Source: Branchipolynoe longqiensis (Eukaryota; Annelida; Polychaeta; Phyllodocida; Polynoidae). From it: a stretch of 64,000 nt of DNA. The notes beneath the pieces are model-generated. The model was not told the DNA's origin. It saw nothing but the letters and a program-made list of their open reading frames with translations, and made no database searches. Of the stretch, positions 43,791 through 53,604 are shown in pieces. Position 1 is the first letter of the stretch; each line of letters starts with the position of its first letter. Where the stretch lies: NCBI GenBank assembly GCA_030323885.1, contig CM059189.1, positions 50,193,661 to 50,257,660 on the forward strand, given 5' to 3'. A program made the translations under genes and the position numbers.

Positions 43791-46700
43791 CCTGTCATCT
43801 GGACGTCGCCGTCAGCGTCAGCAGGCGCCCTTGCCGCCCGCGCCAGCAGCGCCCGATGTGCCGCAGCAGCATCAGCCACCAGGCTGGCCGGCAGGCCGTG
43901 CAGCCTGTCCTCGATGCTGAAGCCGGAAAGATCCAAAGTTCGCAATGAACCATCCCAACTCCGGAAGTCCGAGTGGAACGCGGCAGAAAAAGTCATGTCG
44001 ATATCGTCAATGACTGCAGCCTGCCGCGCCCTTTGCTCGCGCGATACTGCCAACTTCCGCTCGACAATCTTTTTGTCCTCTACGACATTGTCGAAGTCAG
44101 CACCACGCCTTCCCTCAGCCTGACGCGTCAGAACCTCCTGCGTCTGCGCGACGACCGCGTCAAAGCCCCCAATGAAGGCTTTGACCAGGCCGCCGACCGA
44201 CTCAGAGATTCTGGCCGTAACGTCCACACGGTTGGCCTCGCAGAGACGCTCCGTGATCCCGTCCAATGCCAGAGCGACACCGTGATCGACCAGCGGGGCC
44301 ATAGCCACCACCGGTCGCACAGGTACCACCCCTGGAGAGGAACCAACCACAGGAGCAGTCGCCACTGGTTTCGCAACCGAGCTTGCAGACGGCGTCACTG
44401 CCAACTGAGAGGCAGATCCCGCAGCCGCCGACACACGTCGCCGCGGAACCTGACCTAAGGACACCGGCTGCGACACCGATGCCACTGGCACCGTCGCCAC
44501 GGTCGCCGGAGCCCGTGCCACCACCGCACTCAGAGTGTCAGGTGTCAGCTCGGCCACCAGCTTCCGACGCTTACGACGGCGCACGCCCCTCGACCCCATT
44601 ACCTCCGGATCGATAGTCACGACTGGCAACTCAGGCCAGTCTCTCAACCCCCGCTGGGCAGCGGATGGAGGGGGTGGAGGCGGCGGTGGGGGAGGCGAAG
44701 CTGACCTGTCCGACCCCTGATTCCGCTGCAGCTCAATGGCAGAGCCATCGCGCAGCGGCACCAGGGACGAGGACCTCTTACCTCTCCCCTTGCCTTTCCC
44801 CTGGACGGACCTAACACCCCGCCCAGAGCTCGAAGAGGCCACAGGAGCTGCTCGCCCCTGCTGGTCCCTCCTCATGGCAACAGCACCACGACCCCTGCCC
44901 CGTTTCGCCGACGATGCGCCGCGACCGGTGTAAAACCGCTCACGACGTACCTCCGCCGACCCAGGAACATATATAAACAGGGCAATCAACCTGTGCTGCT
45001 TAGGCAGCGTCAGGGTTTCCCTGCTATAATGGAAGTCCGTGCGCTGCTTCATCGTGAAGGACACCGCTCTCTTCGACACGGACTGAGGATCCCACTGAAT
45101 CACACTCAGCCCCTTCACGACGTCCATTATCATACGTCCGTGGCCATCCAGGAGATGCTTGATCATCTCACAGCGGCGAGGAGTCAAGTAATACTGTCCA
45201 GTCGCCTTAAGCGTTGGACAGCCCTCCGACCCACTCGCCACGTTAAATGGTCTCGTGCACCTCCATAGAGGAGCGGTGTGCAGGTGGCTTTCACAAATGT
45301 GCCTAGCCAACGGCCCCCACCGCAGAAACAGTTTCGGGGTCTGCCTACGCCCGACCGGGTTAAGCTCGCAGAACAGACAAGTCTGTCCTGGGCGAAACAC
45401 ACGGCGGACATAACCCAGACACGCCAATTCCTGCTTCGTGTAGCCATCCCCCCTCGTTGGATCTTTCAACCCTCCAAATATGTCACATAAATGGAGGTTG
45501 TACCACTCCATCGGAGTACGGGGATGACTCTCGGGCTCAGCCCAGCCCTCGTCATCGGAGACACCGTAATCTCCGCGCGCGCCCTGAGACCGCATCAGCC
45601 GATGACGATCCAGCTCCCAGACCATATAGTCTCTAATACTACATGACTGCTCGTGAGGGTCGTTCCATAGCCGCGACAGGGTAGTCTCGGTCAAACCAGC
45701 CACGTTTCCCGAAAGAAACCGCGCCAGCTTAACCGGTCCGCCCCCTCGCGACCTAACAATCCACTCAGACGACGGAGTAGGATCCTCAGGGATAGCATAG
45801 CCGAGCTCCGCCTCGAACCTTCTGTTGGTAGCCCAACACGCAAGCATGTGAGCTATCCGACCCGTCCTCTGATCTTCCCCCCCCTGCTCTTGTTCAGAAC
45901 AGGAAGCGACCGATCTCGACGGACGTGCAGTCTCCACACTGCCACCAACAGGAACGTCGTTCACATCTACGGGTACGGTACGTTTAGAACCATCGCTATT
46001 ATGATAGCGATAGTCAAACGACCCATAGGACACGTTTGCAGGAGGGATCGATGCCTTAGGGGGCACCGACACAACCTCCGAGCGAGGATCAGTGTCACGC
46101 TGTACAGAGGCTTTAGCCTGCTCTACAGCCACCCTCACCTGCGCTTCCGTCAACGCGCCGGACTCACGAGAAGGGGCAGGAGGCCGAAGCAGCTCACCGC
46201 CCACAACCGGGGTAGACTCAACAGAGTCGACGTCCATCCGCACACTGGAACCTCCCCCTACTGACCGTCCGTTGTCATGAGGTGCCGGCGCCAGACTCCC
46301 TAAGGTTCTAGCGCCTACATCCTCAGAACCTGCGGACGGTAACATAGGGGGTCGGGCAGCAACTTCAGTCGGCAGTACCACCTGGCAAGAACCCGATGAA
46401 CTTCCGCTGAGAGGCTGCGCCATCCTCACCTCAGCTGGGCTGAGCGAGAACGGATCCGTGCGGGACGAACAAACCGACTCTCTCAACGCCGTCTCACGCA
46501 GCTGCCACTCTCGAAAGCGTGACAACTCGTCAGCGTTTACCACAGTCCCTGCACTCGTGACCATGGAAGCTACGCATGGACCGGTGGGTACCTCAGGGGA
46601 ACGTAACGACAGGCTCGCTACTCCAGGAGGAGAAACCAGCCCAACCGCCGTAACCCGCCGAGGACCTCTTACCACGGTCAACACGGGCGACAATAGGGGA

Positions 46701-46906
46701 CTAGAAAGCCGCGGGGAGACTGTAGCAACAATCTCCCTGCCGCCTAAAGGCCTAATGGTCCCTATACAGGTTAAACCTGCCTCGTCGCCACCCTCGGCCT
46801 CCTTGAAGAGCATACCGAGAGAATCAACAGCCTCAGCTCCCCCTAATGGAGTGCTGGGCGAATCTAGAATATCGTCAGACATGGTCCACACACAACGAAC
46901 TGCCAC
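43766..46906 (-). CDS. ORF2 of the LTR element: 1046-codon Cys/His and RG-rich protein
   Basis: One uninterrupted frame, unusual for a decayed element. Function unknown. Residues 1-300 are Ser/Pro/Val-rich and probably disordered. Residues 340-500 look globular (ACWATNRRFEAELGY, PMEWYNLHLCDIFGG). Residues about 507-600 contain two Cys/His clusters (CLFC...RHICESH and WRC...EMIKHLLDGH) that could each bind zinc. Residues 655-735 are RG-rich (GRGASSAKRGRGRG, GKGKGRGKR), as in RNA-binding gag proteins. Next is a run of ten prolines, then an Ala/Val-rich stretch, and residues 920-975 could form a coiled coil (QEVLTRQAEGRRG, ERKLAVSREQRARQ). No D[ST]G protease, YxDD or integrase HHCC/DDE pattern is visible. 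I read it as a nucleic-acid-binding structural protein of the element, by inference only. Confidence 0.7.
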   Translation of the reverse strand: MAVRCVWTMSDDILDSPSTPLGGAEAVDSLGMLFKEAEGGDEAGLTCIGTIRPLGGREIVATVSPRLSSPLLSPVLTVVRGPRRVTAVGLVSPPGVASLSLRSPEVPTGPCVASMVTSAGTVVNADELSRFREWQLRETALRESVCSSRTDPFSLSPAEVRMAQPLSGSSSGSCQVVLPTEVAARPPMLPSAGSEDVGARTLGSLAPAPHDNGRSVGGGSSVRMDVDSVESTPVVGGELLRPPAPSRESGALTEAQVRVAVEQAKASVQRDTDPRSEVVSVPPKASIPPANVSYGSFDYRYHNSDGSKRTVPVDVNDVPVGGSVETARPSRSVASCSEQEQGGEDQRTGRIAHMLACWATNRRFEAELGYAIPEDPTPSSEWIVRSRGGGPVKLARFLSGNVAGLTETTLSRLWNDPHEQSCSIRDYMVWELDRHRLMRSQGARGDYGVSDDEGWAEPESHPRTPMEWYNLHLCDIFGGLKDPTRGDGYTKQELACLGYVRRVFRPGQTCLFCELNPVGRRQTPKLFLRWGPLARHICESHLHTAPLWRCTRPFNVASGSEGCPTLKATGQYYLTPRRCEMIKHLLDGHGRMIMDVVKGLSVIQWDPQSVSKRAVSFTMKQRTDFHYSRETLTLPKQHRLIALFIYVPGSAEVRRERFYTGRGASSAKRGRGRGAVAMRRDQQGRAAPVASSSSGRGVRSVQGKGKGRGKRSSSLVPLRDGSAIELQRNQGSDRSASPPPPPPPPPPSAAQRGLRDWPELPVVTIDPEVMGSRGVRRRKRRKLVAELTPDTLSAVVARAPATVATVPVASVSQPVSLGQVPRRRVSAAAGSASQLAVTPSASSVAKPVATAPVVGSSPGVVPVRPVVAMAPLVDHGVALALDGITERLCEANRVDVTARISESVGGLVKAFIGGFDAVVAQTQEVLTRQAEGRRGADFDNVVEDKKIVERKLAVSREQRARQAAVIDDIDMTFSAAFHSDFRSWDGSLRTLDLSGFSIEDRLHGLPASLVADAAAAHRALLARAARAPADADGDVQMTGDGKVDGD
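45013..45082. repeat. 70-bp inverted duplicate, arm inside ORF2
   Basis: Exact inverse copy of 47078-47147. In ORF2 it encodes SVSKRAVSFTMKQRTDFHYS and RE, so this is the original and the other arm the copy. Confidence 0.9.
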
Positions 46907-47077
46907 AGCAGCTCAAGTTGTGTATCCCCCACGCCCGATGATCGCCGTACACGCTGTGTCAAGTCTGCGCGATAAACGCACAGACCAACACAGTCGCGGC
47001 CGGCCTTGCTATATTCTTATAGTGCTGTGCCAACAAACAAATACAAATAAGGAATACGCGAATAGATAGGATCAATG

Positions 47078-47147
47078 TCCGTGTCGAAGAGAGCGGTGTC
47101 CTTCACGATGAAGCAGCGCACGGACTTCCATTATAGCAGGGAAACCC
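47078..47147. repeat. 70-bp inverted duplicate, arm at the end of ORF1
   Basis: Exact inverse copy of 45013-45082. The last codons of the ORF1 frame (CYNGSPCAASS) lie inside it and are antisense to ORF2, so the native end of ORF1 has been replaced. Confidence 0.9.
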
Positions 47148-48703
47148 CCCCAAACTTACCGGGTCAGGAATCCTCTCCATCCGCACCTCTTCATGAGTCT
47201 TACCCACGTATACGGAATCCTGCACAACACCCCGCAGATGTTGCCCAGCAGCCCCCCCCTTAGAGCTATCATCCCCAAAGGAGGGCTCCGGCTCCCTAGG
47301 ACCCCCACCTCCCCCGCCCGCCCCCCTTAGAAGGCGCCGGTGAACGCGGTGAGTTACCCGCGGTAGCCAGGCGCGCACTATGCACTGGATCCTGCGTCTC
47401 GCAGCTATACAACCGCGTAGACTCAGCAACCCTCGCATTACTCTCCCCAAGCTCCAAACCACGCTGAAACGCCAGTTTCTCAGCCTGAAAAGCTGCGCGC
47501 TCACTCACAAGAATCTGCAGAGCAGAATCGATGCTACACCTTTCGGCAGCTAGCAACCGTTCACACCTCTTATTCTCATCTTGCAAGTGCTCACTCAGCG
47601 CCTCCCGCATAGACAAATCCTCCGTCCGCTTGGTGAACGCAGTTTGCTGCTCATCCACAAACATCCGATTAGATCTTGCCTCCTCTGTGGAAACACGCCG
47701 CGCCGCGCTTAGCTCTGCTAACTCGCGCGCGAAGGAGGCAGCATTGGAGACTCTTAAATCATCCAACGATCGCCTCTCCTCCGCCATCCGGTCAAACTGG
47801 AGACGCTTCCAAGCTCGCAGACGGCGGATTCGCATCTCCTCCTGACGCTCCACCTCCGACTGCGACCCAGAAAACGTACGACCTATAACTAAATCATGCT
47901 CTAACGTAGACGTTAACGAGTCATCAGCTACGAATCCTGTCTCCAAAGCCGGGGAAATCTCCCTACGACAGGGATCTCGGGGCCCTGCATGCTCAGCTCC
48001 CGTCCCCACAGAACGGACAGCTGAACTCCCCCACGGCGAATACTCCAGCGGCATGCCTCCCACAGAACTCCCGCGTACAGCCAGACCTAAATCCTCACGA
48101 CACACGATCGAACTGCTACCCTTACATACACTCGCCCCCGAATCACTACTGATCGACAGAGACTGCATATCATCAAGAGCGAAGCCCACTTTCATCGCAC
48201 TCCCCATAATGCCCTCCCCAGTATTCGTATCAACTGAGAGAGCATCTCGCACTGCTATTGATGGCGCGACATTTTTCAACGCCGCGCCACCACTATCAGA
48301 ATGAGTGCCCAACCGCGCGTCCCGCCCACCACCCTGTATCGCCGCCGGTGTAAACAACCGCGCAATACTGGGTGGCAGACTGCCACTCAGTCGGGCTAAC
48401 TGCGTCCAATAGCTATCAGCACCTTCAGCACCCCTAGGCGACACCACCGGCACCAGCGCGGGAGTGGCTACGCCCCCCCCCACACACTAACACCTGCCGG
48501 CCGTCCCCTATGACGCCGGCACCTGTAGTAGGAATGAACGGTAAAACATCAACATCCCTAACAGGTGAACTTTGAGCGCGGTGCAGTGTACTCACCGCAG
48601 AAGCGTCCACGCCCACCGGCGACCCCACCGCGTCGGGACTCCCTGTACCATCATTTTGGTACTGGCGCCCACTACGCAGTTGGCCTGCCGTCGCCCCCTC
48701 CAT
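47103..48703 (-). pseudogene. ORF1 of the LTR element: coiled-coil gag-like ORF, two frame breaks
   Basis: Starts at the Met at 48703 (MEGATAGQLRSGRQYQ), about 80 bases after the primer-binding site. The frame shifts at a C9 run (48473-48481) and again in a C-rich stretch (about 47301-47326). The three segments total about 540 codons. The middle segment (48472-47320) holds a long predicted coiled coil: RRLRAWKRLQFDRMAEE, ARELAELSAARRVSTEEA, SEHLQDENKRCERLLAAE, ERAAFQAEKLAFQRGLE. Position and architecture suggest a capsid-like or multimerising gag protein, but no capsid or zinc-knuckle motif is recognisable. Homopolymer sequencing error could account for either break. Confidence 0.6.
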
Positions 48704-48784
48704 AATTACAAATTACGAAGAGAACCTACCTTCGGAGTCCATAGCCCAGGTCCAATACTCACCCCCTTACGCAGAAGGCAAGCT

Positions 48785-48798
48785 GGTTCACGGCACCA
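48785..48798 (-). promoter_or_regulatory. Primer-binding site, tRNA-His type
   Basis: The minus strand reads TGGTGCCGTGAACC, two bases after the 5' LTR. It begins TGG, the complement of the tRNA CCA end. The first 11 bases pair with the 3' end of animal tRNA-His as I remember it (TCACGGCACCA). Confidence 0.75.
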
Positions 48799-48799
48799 A

Positions 48800-49143
48800 C
48801 GTAATGGCCCACGGCCCTCCGACTCTCCGACTCACACGCAGTCACACGGAAGAACACCAAGATTCAATTCAGTGTACGCTTCACTCTTGGTTTATTGAAC
48901 CCTCTGCTCTCCGCGGCGTCAGTAGTTGTCTGACCCGCCCCCTGACTCGCCAGATCCCACATCGACTCTATAGGTGTATGTGGGGGGGTGGGTCAACCAC
49001 ACGCAGTAGAGGTCAGCCCAGTTGGGGGTCTGACCGGTGGTGACCCGTGCCGCCACCTAGCGCAGTGTAGTGGTACTGCGCTGGTGGTGTCGTAGTCTCT
49101 GCTGCTACCGCGTGATAGTAGAGCTCATGTTCAGACTACTACA
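48800..49143 (-). repeat. 5' LTR (coding sense)
   Basis: 344 bp, close to the copy at 41785-42126. It differs by scattered substitutions and the length of a G-run at about 48980-48993. It contains the same AATAAA. Confidence 0.92.
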
Positions 49144-49975
49144 ATAGGATAAGACAAAGACTGGTTAGCTCAGTGTCAGGATAATGTGACTGTATTAAAA
49201 TAATAGGGTAAGACAAAGACTGGTTAGCTCAGTGTCAGGATAATGTGACTGTATTAAAATAATAGGATAAGACAAGGACTGGTTAGCTCAGTGTCGGGAT
49301 AATATGACTGTATTAAAATAATAGGATAAGACAAGGACTGGTTAGCTCAGTGTCAGGATAATGTGACTGTATTAAAATAATAGGATAAGACAAGGACTGG
49401 TTAGCTCAGTGTCAGGATAATGTGACTGTATTAAAATAATAGGATAAGACAAGGACTGGTTAGCTCAGTGTCAGGATAATGTGACTGTATTAAAATAATA
49501 GGATAAGACAAGGACTGGTTAGCTCAGTGTCAGGATAATGTGACTGTATTAAAATAATAGGATAAGACAAGGACTGGTTAGCTCAGTGTCAGGATAATGT
49601 GACTGTATTAAAATAATAGGATAAGACAAGGACTGGTTAGCTCAGTGTCAGGATAATGTGACTGTATTAAAATAATAGGATAAGACACTGACTGGTAAGC
49701 TCAGTGTCAGGATAATGTGACCGCATTAAAATAATAGGATAAGACAAGGACTGGTTAGCTCAGTGTCAGGATAATGTGACTGTATTAAAATAATAGGATA
49801 CGACAAGGACTGGTTAGCTCAGTGTCAGGATAATGTGACTGTATTAAAATAATAGGATAAGACAAGGACTGGTTAGCTCAGTGTCAGGATAATGTGACTG
49901 TATTAAAATAATAGGATAAGACAAGGACTGGTTAGCTCAGTGTCAGGATAATGTTTCCGTATTAAAATAACAAGT
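49144..49975 (+). repeat. 59-bp SINE-derived minisatellite, right part (about 14 units)
   Basis: Same unit as 41031-41784. Starts with the duplicated 'atag' target site and ends at 'attaaaataacaagtgtgc'. Confidence 0.95.
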
Positions 49976-50009
49976 GTGCAATAATCAACTGAACATTCAC
50001 ATACTAATG

Positions 50010-50276
50010 GATTGGTTGGTTGTTGGAGTTTTGCATCCCAGCAACATCTAAGGTCATATCAGGATGGGTACCAACTTGTGACAGTGTGCACTCATGGTGA
50101 CTTTATAGTGTTGCCCCATTGGAAAATCAGGCCGCTGCCACCATGATCCGATATCCTACTCAGTCACATTATCCTGACACTGAGCTAACCAGTCCTTGCA
50201 CTCTCCTATTATTGCCGAGCGCCAGGCTAGGAAGTGACAAGTATCAATTTTATAAGTCATTGGTTTGACTCCCTAA
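50010..50276 (-). mobile_element. tRNA-derived SINE lacking the head
   Basis: Tail and body are intact, but the sequence leaves the family at 'cattggtttgactccc', just before box B, so it is 5' truncated. Confidence 0.8.
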
Positions 50277-50514
50277 TACACAAATTGTAAATTGGGATAA
50301 ATAGCATAGCCGAGGGGGAGGATACGGTTCACTGCCCCCAACAGGGGAAAGCTTGCAAGCAGAATTGTAAACAAAATGATACATTCTGGTGCATTTTGAT
50401 AAAAAAAAATATGCATACCATTTTTTTGTTAAAGACAATCTAAGATGATTCTTTGGTATGAGATTACAAAGTAAAAGCGAGAAATTGGGAGATTGGGGAT
50501 AATTTGCTATATTT

Positions 50515-50645
50515 TAGGTAGATCTCCCACCAAATCGGGAGATTGGGTTTATTTTGCTATATTTTAGGGAGATCTCCCACCAAATCGGGAGATTTGGGTT
50601 ATTTTGCTATATTTTAGGGAGATCTCCCACCAAATCGGGAGACTT
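50515..50645. repeat. About 61-bp tandem repeat, 2-3 copies
   Basis: Unit contains 'agatctcccaccaaatcggg' and 'ttattttgctatattttagg'. The AGATCTCCCACC and its near-inverse GGGAGATT give each unit a short hairpin. Confidence 0.8.
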
Positions 50646-50724
50646 GTACCCTCTGTGGATGTGACCTCCACACCGGACACGGAAGGACACCAATTTCGTG
50701 TGAGTAAACCGTCCACCCCGTCCT

Positions 50725-50778
50725 CATGTGACCTTAAATATTGCCAGGACGTAAAACTCCAAAAACCAACCAACCAGG
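50725..50778 (+). mobile_element. SINE tail fragment
   Basis: 'catgtgaccttaaatattgc' followed by 'caggacgtaaaactcc' and the 'aaccaaccaacc' tail. Confidence 0.65.
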
Positions 50779-50964
50779 TCCGACACCGACTCCGACTCCG
50801 ACTCCTCCTTCGGGAACTTCCGGTAGTTGTTGTGCCTCCGGACGCCGCCGTGGACGCAGCACATCATCGCGTAGTCCCTGCCCGTCAGGATGACGTCACT
50901 TCCGGTTCTTGCCGCAGCAGAGCTCCAGAGATGACACTTTCACGGGTGGTTGGAAAGGTACAAG

Positions 50965-51600
50965 TCCACATTGCAAACTGTGTGTGGCCTGCAAACTGTG
51001 TGTGGTCTTCAAACTGTGTGCTCTTTGCAAAATTGTGAAGTCTACAAACTGTGCGAGGCCTGCAAACTGTGCGAAGCCTGCAAACTGTGTGGCCTGCAAA
51101 CTGAATGAGGTATTCAAACTGTGTGCGACCTGCAAACTGCGTTCGGCCTGCAGACTGCGTGGGGCCTGCAAGCGGTGTGGCGTACAAACCGTGTGAATCC
51201 TGCAAACTGTGTGGCCTGCAAACTGGGTGAGGTTCTCAAACTGTGTGAGGCCTGCAATCTGTGTGAAGCCTACAAATTGTGTGAGGCCTGCTAACTGTTT
51301 GAGGACTGCAAACTGTGTGCGGCAAGCAAACAGTTCACCCTGCAAACTATGTGAGGCCTGCAAACTGTGTGCGACCGACAAGCCTTGCGCGGCCTTGCAA
51401 ACTTCGTAGTCTGAAAACTTTGTGGAGCCTGCAACCTTGTGGGGGTGGGCTGCAAAGGTGCATAGAACCAGCAAACTTGTATTGAACCAAAACTTTGTGG
51501 AACCTGCAAACTTTGTGGAGCCTGCAAACTTTGTGGAGCCTGCAAACTGTGTGGAGCCTGTAAACTGTGTGGAGCCTGCAAATTGTGTGGAGCCTTCCTA
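50965..51600. repeat. About 20-24-bp TGCAAACTGTGTG minisatellite
   Basis: Units of 'gcctgcaaactgtgtg(a/g)' with variation. From 51410 the unit shifts to 'gcaaactttgtggagcct'. The frames of up to 192 codons are not genes. Confidence 0.9.
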
Positions 51601-51905
51601 CCTCCTCGTCAGTCATGCCAGCATTAAGGGCAGTGCTGCCTTCTCGCGGGGACGCGTGGCACTTCCACTGACCTCAATCCACATGAGGGCGCCTTCAATC
51701 GAACAACAGTACTGCTATTTGCGCCAACACAATGGCGCGTACTCCCCCCCCCCCCCACACACACACACACGCACACTCCTAACCTCTCTTACAAACATTT
51801 CACCCAACAGAAAAATAATATCTAAGATATTGTATTATTAAACTAACCACCCGACTATATCCGGGGTACACAAGGGACACAACGTTTTTAAGGAAAGTAT
51901 TTTGA
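51601..51905. other. No gene; short CCCC/ACAC tract
   Basis: A 'ccccccccccacacacacac'-like tract at about 51746-51772. Nothing else. Confidence 0.5.
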
Positions 51906-51906
51906 G

Positions 51907-52180
51907 TTGGTTGGTTGGTTCTTGGAGTTTTATATCCTGGCGACATCTAAGGTCATATTAGAACGGTTACACTCATGGTGACTTTATAGTGCTGCCCCAC
52001 TGGGAGTGGAAGATCAGGCCGCCAGCACTATGACTCAATATCCCACTGTTAATGCCGAGCCCCATGCTAGGAAGCGACAAGTATAAATTTGGTAAGTCAA
52101 TCGTTTTGCTCGACCGGAAAGCGAATTCCCGACCTTCCGCGCGTGATGCCCGCGCTCTACCGATTAGGCCACTGCGCCGG
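51907..52180 (-). mobile_element. tRNA-derived SINE, internally shortened
   Basis: Tail, shortened body (part of the middle is missing) and tRNA-like head ('ctctaccgattaggccactg' on plus). It lies against the 3' tail of a LINE fragment at 52190. Confidence 0.8.
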
Positions 52181-52189
52181 GTATTGTCT

Positions 52190-52565
52190 TGAGTAGAATC
52201 AATCAATCAATCAATAGTTCCGTCCTCTAGTTGAGGGTTGGATGCAATGGTTCTCCACTTGTCCCGATGGTGTGCTTTTCTGATAGACTGTGAATAATTC
52301 AAGCCCGTCCACTGTGAAATATTTGTAAACCATGATGTTCTTGGTCTCCCTCTACCTCTGCTGCCATTCACCTTCCCTTCCAATAATGTATGGTGTATTG
52401 AACTCTGACGAATGATGTGGCCGAAATAAATAAGTTTCTTTGTCTGTATAGTGGCAAACAAGCTTTTCTCTAGAATACTAGGTGGATAATGCTGTGCTGT
52501 CTGGTGTCTTTTGTGGGTGATGTACTTAGTAACACGATTAGCCCAGCTGACTGGCACTCCCATTA
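52190..52565 (-). mobile_element. 5'-truncated LINE C-terminus (RTE-like)
   Basis: The minus-strand frame of 118 codons includes LFATIQTKKLIYFGHIIRQ, LLEGKVNGSRGRGRPRTSW and SQWTGLNYSQSIRKA. This is the C-terminal pattern of many RTE/BovB-like and related LINE reverse transcriptases. It ends in a (TTGA)n tail ('gaatcaatcaatcaatcaat' on plus). The RT core is missing. It is sandwiched between two oppositely facing SINEs. Confidence 0.78.
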
Positions 52566-52627
52566 ATGATTATAACTAAAGCTAAGGCCAGCTGGCTTTG
52601 AGAGGTCACATGCAGTTGCAGACCATA

Positions 52628-52976
52628 CGGGATGCCCGAATGAGTTGAGCGTCCATTGCCTGTTTTGGGAGATCGGGGGATACAAACCCATGGGTTTGTG
52701 GGTTCGAACCCTATTCGAGTCAAACCAATGACTTAAGAATGTATACTTGTCACTTCCTAGCCAGGCACTCGGCATTATTAGGATAGGGCAAGGATTTGTT
52801 GGCTCAGAGTCAGGATAATGTGACTGAGTGGGATATCGTGTCATGGTGCTGATGGCCTGGTCTCCCAGTGGGGAAGCACTATAAAGTTGCCATGAGTGTG
52901 GACTGTCACAAGTCGGTACCCGTCCTGATATGACCTTAGATGTTGCTAGGGGGTAAAACAACAACAAACAAACATT
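52628..52976 (+). mobile_element. tRNA-derived SINE, long-head subfamily, near complete
   Basis: Head 'tgcccgaatgagttgagcg' with box A, a long arm region, 'gtgggttcgaaccc' with box B, the full body, the stem-loop (partly decayed) and tail 'aacaacaacaaacaaac'. The best plus-strand example of the long head. Confidence 0.85.
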
Positions 52977-53604
52977 CAGGTGCTGTGGCGTGTGTCGGAA
53001 ATGTTTACTTCGGGTTCGTCGACCATGTCAGCTCGGGTTAAGTCCAGCATGCTTTCCCGCGTCCCACTCCCATCAAACTACGGCAGATAATTTGGCCCTC
53101 TCCAGGGGGGTTCCCTGGTTCCCCGGACCCCCCACCCCCCCATCCCCGTCCGAACCTCCTCCCCCCCCCCCCTCCATACCACAACAAAATAATATGTGCT
53201 GTATAAGCATTATACGTGTATAATTATCCATAAAGTGATTATCCTTTAATGGTGCCTCTGGTTGAACTTTGTCTGGACACTTTACAACTACTGACACTTA
53301 ACACCTCAGGCGAATGGACAGGCTCTCTGCCTTGCCTGGTGCTGCCACCTAGCGTATTCAGCTGTCATGACTGAGCCTCTTGCCTGTACCACTCGCTTAA
53401 AAATGTTCTGTTTACCGGCAATAGGGCACTTACCTCTTGCCAGAGAATACAGTTTTCCATCCCACTGCCTTGTTTGTCCTTCCTTCCATCTTGTAGGAAA
53501 TAATGATATACTATGTATATATATCAGCGTATTGACCCCTTTCAAGGTTTATAAACATTGTGTATGCGCAAGGCAGCTTGGCTGCAGCATGAAGGCACAC
53601 TGCC
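52977..53604. other. No recognisable feature
   Basis: Pyrimidine-rich run at 53125-53175, otherwise unassigned. Confidence 0.4.

Larger units (their letters stand above)
41785..49143 (-). mobile_element. Non-autonomous LTR retrotransposon, 7.36 kb
   Basis: Coding direction is minus. LTRs at 49143-48800 (5') and 42126-41785 (3') start TG and end CA (the 5' copy ends CG). Direct 4-bp repeats 'atag' flank the element (41781-41784 and 49144-49147), and removing the element restores a perfect 59-bp unit. A primer-binding site adjoins the 5' LTR and a polypurine tract adjoins the 3' LTR. The interior has two ORF regions (48703-47103, broken; 46906-43766, intact) and no protease, RT, RNase H or integrase motifs. 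The LTRs differ at roughly ten substitutions plus small indels in 343 bp, so it is not brand new. It must use enzymes from another LTR element. Confidence 0.9.

Noticed and set aside
44000..46280. Plus-strand frames of 138-161 codons opposite ORF2
   Set aside because: Shadows of the GC-rich 1046-codon frame on the minus strand.
43766..46906. Host gene captured by the LTR element
   Set aside because: No recognisable host domain and no intron-like structure. RG-rich and coiled-coil features fit a retroelement structural protein better. Not excluded without a search.
41031..49975. CRISPR-like or rDNA-spacer repeat
   Set aside because: The 59-bp units are contiguous and match the SINE body. No spacers and no rRNA sequence nearby.
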